Shown here: positions 34,378 to 42,469 of the stretch, piece after piece | Layout: each line of letters starts with the position of its first letter | How positions within the stretch are numbered: position 1 is the first letter of the stretch | Source of the DNA: Chloroflexota bacterium | GTDB taxonomy: Bacteria > Chloroflexota > Dehalococcoidia > Lucifugimonadales > UBA3495 | DNA: 64,000 nucleotides | Reading direction: 5' to 3' | Assembly (NCBI GenBank): GCA_028873965.1 | Contig: JAPPMU010000059.1 | Span: 186,001 to 250,000 of the forward strand | The notes under the pieces: generated by a model | The model's input: the letters and a program-made list of their open reading frames with translations, nothing else | Databases searched by the model: none | What the model was told of the DNA's origin: nothing | Position numbers and translations under genes: made by a program

Positions 34378-35595
34378 ATGGCTAGCCCAAGACTGACCAA
34401 TGAGCGGTCCGAGACCGGCCGATCGTGGCGCCTCCGCCGGGTTGGATATCGTCCCGGCGAGCCCGCCAGATCGGCGACGTTCGCCTCCGGGTTCAACAGT
34501 TTCCTGACGACCGGGAAACTATCCCTGGCGCTGCGCTTGGGGTTCAAGCACGGAGTGGACCGGGAGTTCACGGCCCGGTACCTGGGGCTCCTGTTTTGCA
34601 ACGCCCTGTTCGCGCCCATGCGGTTATGGCAGAGCATGGCCTACAGCGGGCGCATTGCCCGCCAAGAATTGCACCCGGAGCCGCTATTCCTCCTGGGTTT
34701 CTGGAGGTCGGGCACCACGCTGCTGCACAACCTGCTTTCCATGGACCCTCACTGGGGATTCGTGAACACCTACCAGGCCGCGATGCCGGACGTGTTCCTA
34801 GCGGGCCAGAACCGCGTGCGGCGGATGATCGAGAAGAGCCTGCCGGCAAACCGGGGCGTGGACAACATTCCGGTGGACTTCTCGATGCCGCAGGAAGAAG
34901 AGATCGCGATGATGTGCAGCTCCGGGCTCAGCCCTTACGCCTTCCTGCACTTTCCGCGTACTGCGGAGAAGGCCCTGGATTATCTTTTCATCGAGGAACG
35001 ACTGGACGCGCGGGAACAGGCAGAATGGAAGCGCGAGTTCACGAGATTGCTGAAGACGGCAAGCTACCACATGGGCGGCAAGCCGCTGCTTCTGAAATCG
35101 CCCTCCAACACCAGCCGCATCATGGCGTTGCTGGAACTGTTCCCGAGCGCGAAGTTCGTCTACATTCAGCGGGACCCATACGACACGGTGCGGTCCTACG
35201 AGCGCCTGATCAGACTAATGAACGACTGGCACGCCCTGCAGCGAGCCGACTTCGACGAGCTGCTGACGAAGCAACTCGAGGTGTACCGGGACATGGCTCT
35301 GGCCTACCTGGAACAGCGGGAACTGATACCGGAAGGGCGGTTGGTGGAAATACGATACGAGGAGCTCGAACAGGACAAGATCGGCCAGGTCAAGCATATC
35401 TACGACGCGCTGGGCCTGGGAGGCCACGCCGAATTCGAGGAGCGTCTGGCCGAGTACGTGGCATCGATAGAGGGGTTCGAGAAAAACCCGTCGTACGTGA
35501 GCGACCGGGTAATCGCGGCGGTCAACGAGTACGTCCCGTTCCTGGTCGAGGAGTACGGTTACGACCCGAGGGCGGAGCACGGCGCCGGCGCCTGA
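34378..35595 (+). CDS. Sulfotransferase family protein
   Basis: The start at 34378 has AGGAAA upstream; the product has 405 residues. The 5'-phosphosulfate loop is LLGFWRSGTTLLHNLLSMDP and the 3'-phosphate site is FVYIQRDPYDTVRSYERL, both typical of PAPS-dependent sulfotransferases. It would move a sulfo group from PAPS to an alcohol or amine acceptor. It heads a plus-strand run with an AXE1-like esterase and an HpaB-like monooxygenase, suggesting modification or breakdown of an aromatic or glycan-like compound. This is inference from context. Confidence 0.87.
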   Translation: MASPRLTNERSETGRSWRLRRVGYRPGEPARSATFASGFNSFLTTGKLSLALRLGFKHGVDREFTARYLGLLFCNALFAPMRLWQSMAYSGRIARQELHPEPLFLLGFWRSGTTLLHNLLSMDPHWGFVNTYQAAMPDVFLAGQNRVRRMIEKSLPANRGVDNIPVDFSMPQEEEIAMMCSSGLSPYAFLHFPRTAEKALDYLFIEERLDAREQAEWKREFTRLLKTASYHMGGKPLLLKSPSNTSRIMALLELFPSAKFVYIQRDPYDTVRSYERLIRLMNDWHALQRADFDELLTKQLEVYRDMALAYLEQRELIPEGRLVEIRYEELEQDKIGQVKHIYDALGLGGHAEFEERLAEYVASIEGFEKNPSYVSDRVIAAVNEYVPFLVEEYGYDPRAEHGAGA

Positions 35596-35756
35596 ACCGC
35601 CCGTGATAACATTTGTACAGAGATGACGCTCCGGCACGAGTGCACGCCTACGCAACAGAGGCACACGGTAGTGCGATCACAACCCGCGCCATCCCGCCCG
35701 TGACGGGGTCGAACCCGCGCGACGGCAATCAGAAACGTACGCAGGAGAAGCTGAAC

Positions 35757-36638
35757 ATGGACCAGGTGGTCAGGGACTTTTGGGACGCTACCCGGGCGAT
35801 CCTGAACGAAACGCCGGTGGGCGCGGAACTTTCCCCCAACGAGAAATTGAGCGGGCGCGAGTACGAAACCTGGGACGTGATCCTGCGAAGCTACGGCGGG
35901 CAGCGATTGCGGGCCTTCTACACAGTGCCCCGGCATCTGCCGCCGTCGGGCAAGTTTCCCGCGATGCTGGCGGTGCCCGGCTATGGGGGCGGCAAGGAAA
36001 TTCCGTACCACGTGGTGATGCACGGGTTCGCCGTTCTGACGCTGTTCCCACGGGCTCAGGGCGAAAGCATACCCGAATGGGACCTGCCGCACGGTACGAA
36101 GCTGACCTACAACGTCACTGACCGGGAGAGCTACTATTACCGGGCCGCGTATATGGACTGCGTGCGGGGCGTCGATTTTCTTGCCGAACGGGAAGAGGTG
36201 GCGGCCAATGGCATCGGCATGTGGAGCCGGAGCCAGGGCGGCGGGTTCACGCTGGCGACCGTGGCTCTGGACCAACGGGTGGCGGCGGCAGTCGCTGAAG
36301 AGCCTTTCATGTGCAATTACCCGGTGGCCATCGACATTGACACCAGCCCGTACCACGAGCTGCGAAACTACACCCTGGAGCACCCGGACCAGAGACAGGA
36401 AATCCTGGACACGCTGCATTACTTCGACACGCTGACCCTGGCGGACTCGATTGAATGTCCGACACTGGTGAACATCGGGATGGCCGATACCACCTGTCCA
36501 TACCAGACCATCATGCCGGTGTTCGACCGTATCAAGGCGCACAAGTCGCTTCTGGTGTATCCGGACCTGACCCACAGCCCTTGCACCGATTTCAACGTGC
36601 ACGCGATGAACTGGCTCAAGAGGTACCTGGGCGCCTGA
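35757..36638 (+). CDS. AXE1-family alpha/beta hydrolase (acetyl esterase-like)
   Basis: The ATG at 35757 has AGGAG 9 bases upstream; the product has 293 residues. YGGQRLRAFYTVPRH and PAMLAVPGYGGGK lead to the nucleophile block GIGMWSRSQGGGFTLATVALD (SxSQGG as in acetyl xylan esterases). The later Asp is in IGMADTTCPYQT and the His in LTHSPC. It probably removes acyl groups; the substrate is unknown. No signal peptide, so it acts in the cytoplasm. Confidence 0.8.
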   Translation: MDQVVRDFWDATRAILNETPVGAELSPNEKLSGREYETWDVILRSYGGQRLRAFYTVPRHLPPSGKFPAMLAVPGYGGGKEIPYHVVMHGFAVLTLFPRAQGESIPEWDLPHGTKLTYNVTDRESYYYRAAYMDCVRGVDFLAEREEVAANGIGMWSRSQGGGFTLATVALDQRVAAAVAEEPFMCNYPVAIDIDTSPYHELRNYTLEHPDQRQEILDTLHYFDTLTLADSIECPTLVNIGMADTTCPYQTIMPVFDRIKAHKSLLVYPDLTHSPCTDFNVHAMNWLKRYLGA

Positions 36639-36700
36639 CCCGTGGAGCGCCGGACATAACATAACTGAATGCGCGATGAGGGAATTGAGAGGTACATAAC

Positions 36701-38158
36701 ATGCCCGCGAGGACAGGGGCCGAATACCTGGCCGGGTTGCGAGAGCAGAAACGCGAAATCTGGATGGACGGCCGCCGGGTCGAGGACGTTACGGAGTTTC
36801 CGGGTCTGTCCAACGGTGCCCGGTCCATCGCCCAGCTTTACGACATGCAGCACGATGGAGCTGCCGACTGCCCGATGACCTACCCCTCGCCTGTGACAGG
36901 CGATCCGGTGGGGCTCTCGTTCATCATCCCCAAAACGTCGGAGGACCTGGCGCGGCGGCGAGAGATGATGTCGCAGTGGGCTCATGCTAGCTACGGAATG
37001 ATGGGCCGGACGCCGGACTTCCTGAACGTAACGATCATGGCCATGGCGGCAGCCGGAGATTTCTTTGGCGAGAACCGGCCGGAGTTCAAGCAGAACGTGG
37101 TCAATTACTACGAGCACGTTCGGGACAACGACCTGTGCATGACCCACACGCTGGTGAACCTGCAACGGAACCGGGCTCCATCCGCCACGTCCATGGACTA
37201 CAGCACCGACGTCGCCCTGCACGTAGTTAAGGAAACCGATGCCGGGTTGGTAATCCGGGGGCCCCGGGTGTTGGCGACGCTCGGGCCGTTATCGGACGAG
37301 ATCATGGTGTACCCGACGCGGTCGTCGCTGCTGGCGCGGGACGAAGACGCGCACAAGTATGCCTTCGCCTTCTCCGTGCCGTGCGGGATAGAGGGGCTGA
37401 AGTTCATCTGCCGGGAGAGTTTCGACCTGGGCAAATCGCACTTCGATCACCCACTGGGGTCGCGGTTCGAAGAGATGGACGCCATCGTCTTCTTTGACGA
37501 CGTGCTGGTGCCGTGGGAGCGTGTCTTCATGTACGGCGACCGGCACAAGTGCAACAACATGTCCAACGAGACGGGCCAGTACGTGCACACCGGCCACCAG
37601 GTCGTGACCAAGAACGTGGCCAAGTGCGAGTTCATCACCGGCATCGCCAGCCTGATGGTGAAGACGCTCGGAAGTGGAGACGCACCGCAGGTCCAGGGCC
37701 TGCTGGGCGAACTGGTGGAAAACCTCGAAATCACCAGGGCGCTCCTGACCCAATCCGAGGTCAACGCCAAGATCGACGACTGGGGTGTCATGCTGCCCGA
37801 CCGGGTGCCGCTGAACGTGGCGCGCAACCTGTTCATCAAGATGTACCCCAGGATGGCGGAGATCATCCAATTGCTCGGATCCAGCAGCCTCATGGCCCTG
37901 CCATCGGAAGGCGACTTCGACGGCCCGCTGGCCGAGGTGCTGGACACCTACCTGGACACCGACACCGCGTCGGCGCAAGAGCGGGTCAGGTTGTTCCGGC
38001 TGGCCTGGGACGCGGCGTGCAGTTCCTTCGCCGGCCGGCAGGTGCTCTACGAGCGATACTTCCAGGGCGACTGGATGCGCAACGCGGCCCTCCTGCTGGG
38101 CATCTACGACCGCGAGCCGCTGGAGCAACAGGTGCGAGAGTTCCTGGAACGCGACTGA
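36701..38158 (+). CDS. HpaB-type flavin-dependent monooxygenase (4-hydroxyphenylacetate 3-hydroxylase family)
   Basis: The 485-residue product follows the family along its length: RTGAEYLAGLREQKREIWMDGRRVEDVTEFP at the start, LVNLQRNRAPS, VIRGPRVLATLGPLSDEIMVYP, HPLGSRFEEMDAIVFFDDVLVPWERVFMYGD and RQVLYERYFQGD. Members use FADH2 to hydroxylate phenols, or act as 4-hydroxybutyryl-CoA dehydratases. The Fe-S cysteines of the latter are not apparent, so an oxygenase is favoured. A flavin reductase partner was not found. Confidence 0.88.
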   Translation: MPARTGAEYLAGLREQKREIWMDGRRVEDVTEFPGLSNGARSIAQLYDMQHDGAADCPMTYPSPVTGDPVGLSFIIPKTSEDLARRREMMSQWAHASYGMMGRTPDFLNVTIMAMAAAGDFFGENRPEFKQNVVNYYEHVRDNDLCMTHTLVNLQRNRAPSATSMDYSTDVALHVVKETDAGLVIRGPRVLATLGPLSDEIMVYPTRSSLLARDEDAHKYAFAFSVPCGIEGLKFICRESFDLGKSHFDHPLGSRFEEMDAIVFFDDVLVPWERVFMYGDRHKCNNMSNETGQYVHTGHQVVTKNVAKCEFITGIASLMVKTLGSGDAPQVQGLLGELVENLEITRALLTQSEVNAKIDDWGVMLPDRVPLNVARNLFIKMYPRMAEIIQLLGSSSLMALPSEGDFDGPLAEVLDTYLDTDTASAQERVRLFRLAWDAACSSFAGRQVLYERYFQGDWMRNAALLLGIYDREPLEQQVREFLERD

Positions 38159-38214
38159 TTCACGAACGGTCCAGCGGTCATTAGCGACGGCGTATGCTCG
38201 TCGCGGAACTGAGA

Positions 38215-38238
38215 GGGGGCGAATAATAATTCGCCCCC
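38215..38238. repeat. Dispersed palindrome GGGGGCGAAT-AATA-ATTCGCCCCC
   Basis: A 10-bp perfect stem with a 4-base loop lies just after the HpaB-like gene. The near-identical palindrome at 38643-38666 lies on the other side of a small gene, so the two bracket it. Confidence 0.75.
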
Positions 38239-38302
38239 ACGGTTTTGCCGGATGCTTCCGCGATTGTCTCAGCGGCGCGTTGACGGCCGCCGACTTGCGC
38301 CC

Positions 38303-38500
38303 CTAATCGGCGGGCAGTGTGAACGTAGCGGCGCCGTCTTCTCCATGTCGATGGTTGGCGAGCGCCGCCAACACTTCGTTAGTCCGATGTTGGGCCGCGG
38401 ACAATTTGTTCACGCTGTTTAGCGTGAAAAGCAGCAATGGGACTACGACCGCGAGGATAGCAATGCCGACGCCCATTATGGCTATGGTTTCCTGCGTCAT
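38303..38500 (-). CDS. Small single-pass membrane protein
   Basis: From the ATG at 38500 (GGGAG 7 bases upstream) the product has 65 residues: MTQETIAIMGVGIAILAVVVPLLLFTL is one membrane helix, followed by a short helical, charged tail (NSVNKLSAAQHRTNEVLAALANHRHGE). It is not recognised. It is bracketed by two copies of the same palindrome. Confidence 0.6.
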   Translation of the reverse strand: MTQETIAIMGVGIAILAVVVPLLLFTLNSVNKLSAAQHRTNEVLAALANHRHGEDGAATFTLPAD

Positions 38501-38642
38501 GCTCGGGCTCCCGTTCAACCAGACGAATCACGTCGTGCTCTTATGCTAGCACGAGCGCTCTTGCAGGTACAAACGCAGATTGTGTTTCCACAGGGCCGGC
38601 GGCGCTGGGATCGAGATGTCTTGTTTTGTTTATCCATATCGC

Positions 38643-38666
38643 AGGGGCGAATGACCATTCGCCCCT
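38643..38666. repeat. Dispersed palindrome AGGGGCGAAT-GACC-ATTCGCCCCT
   Basis: A 10-bp perfect stem with a 4-base loop shares the GGGGCGAAT core with the copy at 38215. It lies 25 bases past the pstS stop. Confidence 0.75.
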
Positions 38667-38690
38667 ACTTGCTTCCGCGATTTATGCGGC

Positions 38691-39926
38691 TTACCGCTGC
38701 AATCCGTCGACAACCGGTCCCTTGAAGGCGTTGTCGCCGCCGAAGACGGTGCCCACCGTGCCGGAGTTGAACTTGGTCAGACCCAGGTCATACACCTGCT
38801 GCGGGAACGGGATGTATCCCACCGACGCCGACAACTCCTGCCCGCCGGGGCTCAGGTAGTACCGCACGAACTCCGCTATGTGATCCTGCTGCGCCGCGTC
38901 CGAACGCACGTAGATGAACAGCGGCCGACTCAGCGGCGCGTACGACCCGTTGTTGATCGCCTCGTCCGTCGGCGCGATGCAGCCGTTGCCGCCGTCAATC
39001 GGCACCACCTTCACCTTGTCCTTGTTCTCCACGTAGTAGGCGTAACCAAAGTACCCGATGCTGTACTCGTCGCCGGACACTCCCTGCACCAGCACGTTGT
39101 CGTCCTCGGATGCGGTGAAGTCGCCCCGGGACACGCCGCCGTCGCCGTTGATGGCCTCCGTGAAGTAGTCAAAGGTCCCCGAATCCACGCCCGGAGCGTA
39201 CATCTTGATCTCTTCGACCGGCCAATCGGGGTTGACCTGGTTCCAATGGGTCACCACGCCCTCCGACTCGGGGCTCCAGATCTTATTCAGTTGCTCGACG
39301 GACAGGCAGTCCACAAAGTCGTTCTTGGGGTTCACGACGACGGACAGGCCGTCGATGGCCACGGGCAGTTCGATGTACTCAATGCCAGCGGCGGAACAGG
39401 TATCTATTTCTTTTTGTCTGATTGGTCTGGATGCATTATTTATTACTGCTTCATTGGTGCAGAATTTCTTGAAGCCGCCTCCCGTGCCGGAGATGCCCAC
39501 CACGACGCGAACGTTGTCGCCGGTCAGCTCGCCGAACTCCTCGGCGACGGCCTCAGTGATGGGGAACACGGTGGACGAACCGTCAATGGGAATGTCCCCG
39601 GACAGGCCAGCGTACATGCTGGGGTCGGTTGCCTTTTCCGGCTGACTGCCGCCGGAGCCGGTGAATCCAGTCGAACCGCTGGTCGTGGCGCCACCCGCAG
39701 TAGCGCTCGCGGCACTGCCTCCGGATGTGGCGACGGTGGAAGCGCTCACGGACGCCGGGGCGCTACCGGAAGTAGTGGACGCTGCCGCGGAACCCGGGTC
39801 GGCGGGAGCCTGTTCGGAAGGTCCACACCCTGCGCCCATCAGGACGGCGGCGCAGCACAATGCGGCAACGGTCAACAGCAACCGAAATGGAACTTTCGTC
39901 AGAGTATCCATTGTGGCGGAACTCAT
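38691..39926 (-). CDS. pstS: Phosphate ABC transporter substrate-binding lipoprotein
   Basis: I chose the ATG at 39926 behind AGGAGG; the long frame upstream is not needed. The 411-residue product has a lipobox MGAGC, an Ala/Ser/Thr/Gly-rich linker to about residue 90, then the PstS domain: [54 protein letters not shown] and the phosphate-site Ser/Thr in [13 protein letters not shown]. It binds phosphate outside the membrane for PstABC, which is not in this window. Bases 39401-39470 are only about 31% G+C, with codons (AGA, ATA) rare elsewhere here. Confidence 0.93.
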   Translation of the reverse strand: MSSATMDTLTKVPFRLLLTVAALCCAAVLMGAGCGPSEQAPADPGSAAASTTSGSAPASVSASTVATSGGSAASATAGGATTSGSTGFTGSGGSQPEKATDPSMYAGLSGDIPIDGSSTVFPITEAVAEEFGELTGDNVRVVVGISGTGGGFKKFCTNEAVINNASRPIRQKEIDTCSAAGIEYIELPVAIDGLSVVVNPKNDFVDCLSVEQLNKIWSPESEGVVTHWNQVNPDWPVEEIKMYAPGVDSGTFDYFTEAINGDGGVSRGDFTASEDDNVLVQGVSGDEYSIGYFGYAYYVENKDKVKVVPIDGGNGCIAPTDEAINNGSYAPLSRPLFIYVRSDAAQQDHIAEFVRYYLSPGGQELSASVGYIPFPQQVYDLGLTKFNSGTVGTVFGGDNAFKGPVVDGLQR

Positions 39927-40053
39927 CAATCCTCCTGCAAATGGAAGGTTGGGCGATTTTCTTGTGGATTGGGGAAATTGGCTTTGGCCAAGCGCGGCCG
40001 CCACGGGCCGAACGCCGCAGTGTTCAATAGGCATCCCTCCTGATGTTCTATTC

Positions 40054-40080
40054 ATTATCCAAACGCGCTGACGCAGCCAA
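40054..40080 (-). promoter_or_regulatory. Possible pstS promoter
   Basis: On the minus strand, TTGGCT (40080-40075), a short 15-base spacer and GATAAT (40059-40054). The spacing is below optimum. No clear Pho box was recognised. Confidence 0.25.
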
Positions 40081-40098
40081 CCTCTCGGTCGGAAGGGC

Positions 40099-40127
40099 AA
40101 AAAAGAGCGAAATCGTTTGATTTCGCT
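40099..40127 (-). terminator. Rho-independent terminator
   Basis: The stem AGCGAAATC / GATTTCGCT (9 bp), loop GTTT, is followed on the minus strand by C and six T. It lies 110 bases beyond the other terminator, so a separate short transcript may end here. Confidence 0.7.
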
Positions 40128-40238
40128 GAAAATTTTCGAGAGCCAAGCCTGCCGCTCCGAAAGGTGCGGCGGGTGCGATTGGTAGTTCGCCAGCGTGGAC
40201 TGAGTGTGCCGGCTCGGCAACCCGGACTGTGGCGGGCC

Positions 40239-40266
40239 AAAAAATAACGGGGGATGAATCCCCCGT
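40239..40266 (-). terminator. Rho-independent terminator after aminopeptidase P
   Basis: The stem ACGGGGGA / TCCCCCGT, with a 4-base loop, is followed on the minus strand by TA and a run of T. It is the natural end of the upstream aminopeptidase transcript. Confidence 0.75.
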
Positions 40267-40437
40267 GGCGCTGGGTAGCGATGCTTCGCTGGGATTAATC
40301 GCGGCAGGCGGGTTGATGGCCGACGCCGCGTCCGCCGCAGCGGGTGCGGTGGGCAACGCTCCTTTGTTTGGCAATTTCATCACGACAGGATCCGAAACAA
40401 ACCCACGCGGCACAAAACGACCAAAGGCAAACCGATC

Positions 40438-41766
40438 TCAGCGGGAGTCCGACACGATGGATTCGAGCTCGTCCGGGTCTTTCGGAATCGCATCCGAAAG
40501 GACTCGGCAACCGTCTTCAGTAACCAGGACATCGTCCTCGATACGAATTCCTATCCCCCGGTAGATGTCAGGAGCCTGCTTTGCCTGGGGACCGAAATAA
40601 AGCCCCGGTTCCACCGTAAGCACCATCCCGGGCCGCAATCTCACCTGACCTCGATCATCCCGGTAGGGACCGCTATCGTGGACGTCCAAGCCCAGCCAAT
40701 GGGAAGTGGCGTGCATGTAATAGTCCCGGTATGACTGCTGCTCCATGATGCCGTCAACACTGCCGGACATAACGCCCAAGTCAACCAGGCCCTGGACCAG
40801 CGTCCTGGCAGCAGTCCGGTGTACGTCGTCGAAACCGGCGCCGGGCTTGACGTCCGCGATGGCCTTCCGCTGCGACTCCAAGGTCAGCTCGTATAACGCC
40901 CGTTGCGGAGGCGTGAATTTGCCGGAGACCGGCCAAGTCCGCGTGACGTCGGCGGTATAGAAACCGTACTCAGCGCCAGCGTCGATAAGCAACAGGTCTT
41001 CCGGGCCCAGGGCGTCCCGGTTCCGAATGTAGTGCAGGACGCAGGCGTTGGCCCCGCCAGCCACGATGGAAGGATAACCGTTGCGCGGCGAGCCCAGCTG
41101 CCGGAATGGGCGTTCCAGCGCCGCCTGAACCTCGTATTCGTGGACCCCGGGCGCCGCCGTGCGCATCGCGGCGTCAAAGCCGTGAGCGGTGATGTCGATT
41201 GCCCGCTGGAGCAGGGCGATTTCATCGTCGGTCTTGATCTGACGCATCAGGTCGATGGCAGGGGTCGGGTCCTCGATACGTCGAATGGGCTTCGCGCCTC
41301 TCTGCGCCATGGCACGCCGGCGCTTTACCAACCCTGACAGGATACCGTCCACGCGGTCATCGCTCCCGAGGGCGTAGTGAACCGTATCGTAGTCCGCGAG
41401 CAGCTTGGGCAGCTGGCTGTCCAACTGGTCAACTGAATACGCTGCGTTAGCGCCCAGGGGTCCAACCGCGCCCCGCACGCCCGCGCGATAGCCCACCCAG
41501 ATCTCGAAGGTGGGGTCATAGGGACGTACGAAAAGGGTGTACGGGGTGTGGGAGCCCGGACGCAGCACCGCCACGGCATCGGGTTCATCGAACCCGGTCA
41601 GGTACCAGAAGGTGGAAGGCTGGCGGTACTCGTGGTCGACGTCGTTATTGCGAGCCGCATCATGGCCTGCGGCCAGGATGATCGCGCCGTTGGACAGGGA
41701 TTCCATCAGCCGTCTGCGGCGGCTGTTAAACTCGCGGGGTTCAGTTGCCAGAACGTCGGCGCTCAT
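40438..41766 (-). CDS. pepP: Xaa-Pro aminopeptidase (aminopeptidase P)
   Basis: The 442-residue product has the N-terminal AMP_N domain (FNSRRRRLMESLSNGAIILAAG, FWYLTGFDEPDAVAVL) and the M24 pita-bread domain with the metal ligands: Asp in LLLIDAGAEYGFYTADVTRTWP, His in HATSHWLGLDVHD and Glu in LTVEPGLYF and GIRIEDDVLV. It cleaves the first residue from peptides with proline in second position. It is a single gene, followed by two terminator hairpins. Confidence 0.93.
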   Translation of the reverse strand: MSADVLATEPREFNSRRRRLMESLSNGAIILAAGHDAARNNDVDHEYRQPSTFWYLTGFDEPDAVAVLRPGSHTPYTLFVRPYDPTFEIWVGYRAGVRGAVGPLGANAAYSVDQLDSQLPKLLADYDTVHYALGSDDRVDGILSGLVKRRRAMAQRGAKPIRRIEDPTPAIDLMRQIKTDDEIALLQRAIDITAHGFDAAMRTAAPGVHEYEVQAALERPFRQLGSPRNGYPSIVAGGANACVLHYIRNRDALGPEDLLLIDAGAEYGFYTADVTRTWPVSGKFTPPQRALYELTLESQRKAIADVKPGAGFDDVHRTAARTLVQGLVDLGVMSGSVDGIMEQQSYRDYYMHATSHWLGLDVHDSGPYRDDRGQVRLRPGMVLTVEPGLYFGPQAKQAPDIYRGIGIRIEDDVLVTEDGCRVLSDAIPKDPDELESIVSDSR

Positions 41767-41898
41767 CGAGAAAGCAGCTCTCTTCCAGGAGTCGTGATCG
41801 TTAGGTCGTTTGCGTTATGGCCGCCGAAATTGTATCAGACATAGACTGAACGCTCAACGTCAACCCATCGACTCATCGGGCCTTTCCAAAGTTGATCC

Positions 41899-41976
41899 GT
41901 CATTCCCGCAGAAGCGGGAATCCAGAAGGTCGTTGTGTTCGGAATGTTCTGGATTCCGGCTTTCGCCGGAATGGCG
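41899..41976. repeat. Composite palindromic repeat element (two ATTCC hairpins)
   Basis: Two hairpins, ATTCCCGC-AGAA-GCGGGAAT (41902-41921) and ATTCCGGC-TTTC-GCCGGAAT (41953-41972), are joined by about 30 bases whose ends (CCAGAA and CTGG) also pair partly. The ATTCCCGC..GCGGGAAT type is a widespread intergenic repeat, probably a non-autonomous mobile or REP-like element. Confidence 0.7.
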
Positions 41977-42038
41977 GTTCGAGGTGAAAGGCCGCCATCC
42001 GGGACTTTGAAAAGGCCCTGCTCGCGCGCACTCTCGCC

Positions 42039-42067
42039 TTGCATTGTGTCAAAGTAGGGGTTATATT
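42039..42067 (+). promoter_or_regulatory. Sigma-70-type promoter of the His-rich peptide gene
   Basis: TTGCAT at 42039-42044, a 17-base spacer and TATATT at 42062-42067. The predicted leader is about 67 bases. Confidence 0.55.
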
Positions 42068-42140
42068 GATACATGAAGCACGTATCCGCAATCGGTACGG
42101 ATGCAGAGACAATAGATCGCGACGTCAGGAGGCGCAAACG

Positions 42141-42386
42141 ATGGTAATGCAGAAGCACGATATTCACGAGTGCGATACCCACGAACATCACGGGGACGAG
42201 CCGGGCCACGTCCACGATATTCACGAGTGCGACGACCACGAACATCATGCCGAGGTGCATGACCACGATATTCACGAGTGCGATAGCCACGAGCACCACG
42301 GGGATGAGCCGGGCCACGTCCACGATATTCACGAGTGCGACGGCCACGAGCACCACCAGCACGACCACGCCGGGCACGTTCACTAA
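42141..42386 (+). CDS. Histidine-rich repeat protein, probable metal binder
   Basis: AGGAGG lies 8 bases before the ATG at 42141. The 81-residue product is almost entirely made of repeats of HDIHECDxHEHHGDEPGHV. Repeats begin in the DNA at 42156, 42213, 42264 and 42321 (57, 51 and 57 bases apart). The density of His, Cys, Asp and Glu indicates binding of Zn, Ni or Cu, as a store or chaperone. It converges on a CDF-type metal exporter whose own N-terminus is His-rich. No signal peptide, so it is cytoplasmic. Confidence 0.78.
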   Translation: MVMQKHDIHECDTHEHHGDEPGHVHDIHECDDHEHHAEVHDHDIHECDSHEHHGDEPGHVHDIHECDGHEHHQHDHAGHVH

Positions 42387-42410
42387 GCGATACACTCCCC
42401 CGCGCGATAC

Positions 42411-42438
42411 GGCCCCGGCTTCAGCCGGGGCCTCTTTT
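42411..42438. terminator. Rho-independent terminator between His-rich peptide and CDF genes
   Basis: The stem GGCCCCGGC / GCCGGGGCC (9 bp), loop TTCA, is followed by TCTTTT on the plus strand. It can also end the convergent CDF transcript. Confidence 0.75.
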
Positions 42439-42469
42439 GTTGGCCGCGCCGTTCCGTACCGAACGGGAC

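Larger units (their letters stand above)
39927..40437. other. Intergenic region with two terminators and a possible pstS promoter
   Basis: These 511 bases between aminopeptidase P and pstS (both minus strand) contain two minus-strand terminator hairpins (40239-40266 and 40099-40127) and a possible promoter nearer pstS. The open frame across part of it is a low-complexity translation and is not called. Confidence 0.5.
41767..42140. other. Intergenic region with palindromic element and promoter
   Basis: These 374 bases hold the paired-palindrome element at 41899-41976 and the promoter at 42039-42067. I see no gene. Confidence 0.5.

Noticed and set aside
40048..40413. 121-codon minus-strand frame upstream of pstS
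   Set aside because: It runs through two terminator hairpins and its composition is low-complexity; the true pstS start is the ATG behind AGGAGG at 39926.
42156..42345. CRISPR-like array in the His-rich gene
   Set aside because: The repeats are codon-aligned, follow a clear ribosome binding site and encode HDIHECD units.
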